Below are positions 34,111 through 34,756 of a DNA stretch of 34,756 bases, piece after piece (within the stretch, counting starts at the first letter, position 1; each line of letters starts with the position of its first letter). The translations under genes were made by a program, and so were the position numbers. The stretch is from NCBI RefSeq assembly GCF_022271435.1, contig NZ_JAFIQY010000065.1, forward strand, positions 1 through 34,756, read 5' to 3'. Source of the DNA: Streptomyces monomycini (GTDB lineage: Bacteria > Actinomycetota > Actinomycetes > Streptomycetales > Streptomycetaceae). A model generated the notes under the pieces. The model was not told the DNA's origin. It did no database searches and saw nothing but the letters and a program-made list of their open reading frames with translations.

Positions 34111-34494
34111 TTACGCCTCTTCCGAGCCTTCCGAGGGTTCGAAGCGGGCAGCCTCGATGTATTCGGGGCGGGGGTCGAGAGCCGCGGCCAGGCGGAAGTG
34201 ACGCTGGGCTTCTTCCGGTCGATTGGCGCGCTGAAGGGTGCGGGCCAGGGCGAAGTGGGCGAAGGCGTTGTCCGGTTCGCGCTCCAGGACGATCTGGAAT
34301 TCCAGTTCGGCCGGACGCAGTTGCGCGGCGAGGAAGAAGGCACGGGCGCGCAGCAGGCGGGCGGCGGTGTTCTCCGGGTGCGCGGCGATGACCGGGTCCA
34401 GGAGTTGCACGGCGCCGCGCGGGTCGCGGGCCGCCAGCAACTGCTCGGCGGCCCGGAAGTCGATGACGTTCGTCTCGGGGCTGCGTTCGGCCAC
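34111..34494 (-). CDS. Small tetratricopeptide-repeat protein
   Basis: A 127-residue protein made almost wholly of three tetratricopeptide repeats: FRAAEQLLAARDPRGAVQLL, ENTAARLLRARAFFLAAQLR and NAFAHFALARTLQRANRPEE, ending in LAAALDPRPEYIEAARF. It is cytoplasmic and probably an adaptor; no partner is evident. GTG at 34494 is chosen because AAAGGAG lies 7 nt upstream and the protein then begins VAERSPETNVIDFRAAEQLL, the form I expect in relatives. An in-frame ATG at 34524 has no ribosome site. It is convergent with the DUF6343 gene. Confidence 0.88.
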   Translation of the reverse strand: MAERSPETNVIDFRAAEQLLAARDPRGAVQLLDPVIAAHPENTAARLLRARAFFLAAQLRPAELEFQIVLEREPDNAFAHFALARTLQRANRPEEAQRHFRLAAALDPRPEYIEAARFEPSEGSEEA

Positions 34495-34689
34495 GGCCGT
34501 CTCCTTTCCCGTGCCACGGGCCATCAGCCGCACAAGGCTCGCCGTTTCGGTACGGGCAAGCCCATGCGTCACCCGCTCGGCAGGCGTTACGTGCGGCTCA
34601 ACAAGCGCGTTGCCCGTCGCATTCCCCACTCGAGCGGCCCGCAACCTGATGGCGTCAGGTGTTCGTATGGGCCGTTCGGTTGCCAGGAG

Positions 34690-34756
34690 GGCGGGGCACC
34701 GGGGCACTGGGGCGGCAGGGCACCGGGGCGGCGGGGCACCGGGATGGCGGGGCATC
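34690..34756. repeat. G-rich imperfect tandem repeats
   Basis: About four imperfect ~17-bp units built on GGGGCACCGGGGCGGC run to the window edge. The runs of four guanines on the plus strand could form a G-quadruplex. No gene is supported here, and the array may continue beyond the window. Confidence 0.7.

Noticed and set aside
34690..34756. G-quadruplex regulatory element
   Set aside because: The G-runs are there, but no promoter or gene start depends on them and the window ends within the array, so only a repeat is reported.

Overview
The window is GC-rich chromosomal DNA (third positions almost always G or C) with GTG starts, long false antisense frames and gene families typical of Streptomyces or a close actinobacterium. 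These include a mycothiol-dependent isomerase, DUF6343, SWIM/SNF2 operon genes, and a uvrA...uvrB...glpQ-ogt order that I recall from Streptomyces chromosomes. No rRNA, tRNA, insertion sequence, integrase or CRISPR was seen.

Layout. 1-3.5 kb: a heptanucleotide array, a hairpin terminator and uvrA with a probable LexA-controlled promoter. 3.7-8.5 kb: a TetR regulator divergent from an FAD monooxygenase, then a maleylpyruvate isomerase/metallo-hydrolase pair and a secreted lamin-tail protein. 8.7-12.9 kb (minus strand): two TerD-type genes, one fused to an FtsK-like domain, followed by terC, which has its own promoter and what looks like a Mn2+-sensing yybP-ykoY riboswitch. 13.4-18.3 kb: uvrB, a secreted glycerophosphodiester phosphodiesterase with a possible PHO box, ogt and a DUF1697 gene. 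18.3-21.7 kb: DUF1349, a P-loop-less uridine-kinase-like protein, and a large GT-B-like protein interrupted by eleven copies of a 7-bp repeat, which makes it a candidate phase-variable gene. 21.7-24.5 kb: a two-gene cassette of a small helical protein and an NB-ARC/TPR (NLR-type) ATPase that share a short amyloid-like motif. 24.7-31.5 kb: a three-gene operon coupled by ATGA overlaps (SNF2 helicase, SWIM zinc-finger protein, XPB-N-like helicase-associated protein). 31.9-34.8 kb: a divergent short UvrD/FBH1-like helicase, a DUF6343 membrane protein and a TPR protein, ending in G-rich repeats.

How the genes fit together. The window is rich in DNA repair and helicase genes (uvrA, uvrB, ogt, SNF2, UvrD-like) and in stress genes (terD, terC). 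The strongest candidate for an under-described system is the NB-ARC/TPR gene with its 8-nt-overlapping partner. The C-terminus of the small protein and the N-terminus of the ATPase carry matching N-x-I-S-G-G-x3-G-x3-Q-A motifs, as expected for a bacterial NLR that seeds a pore-forming effector by amyloid templating. The heptanucleotide tract inside the 19.7-21.7 kb gene and the terC riboswitch, whose 3' P1 strand is exactly complementary to the Shine-Dalgarno region, are the next most notable features.
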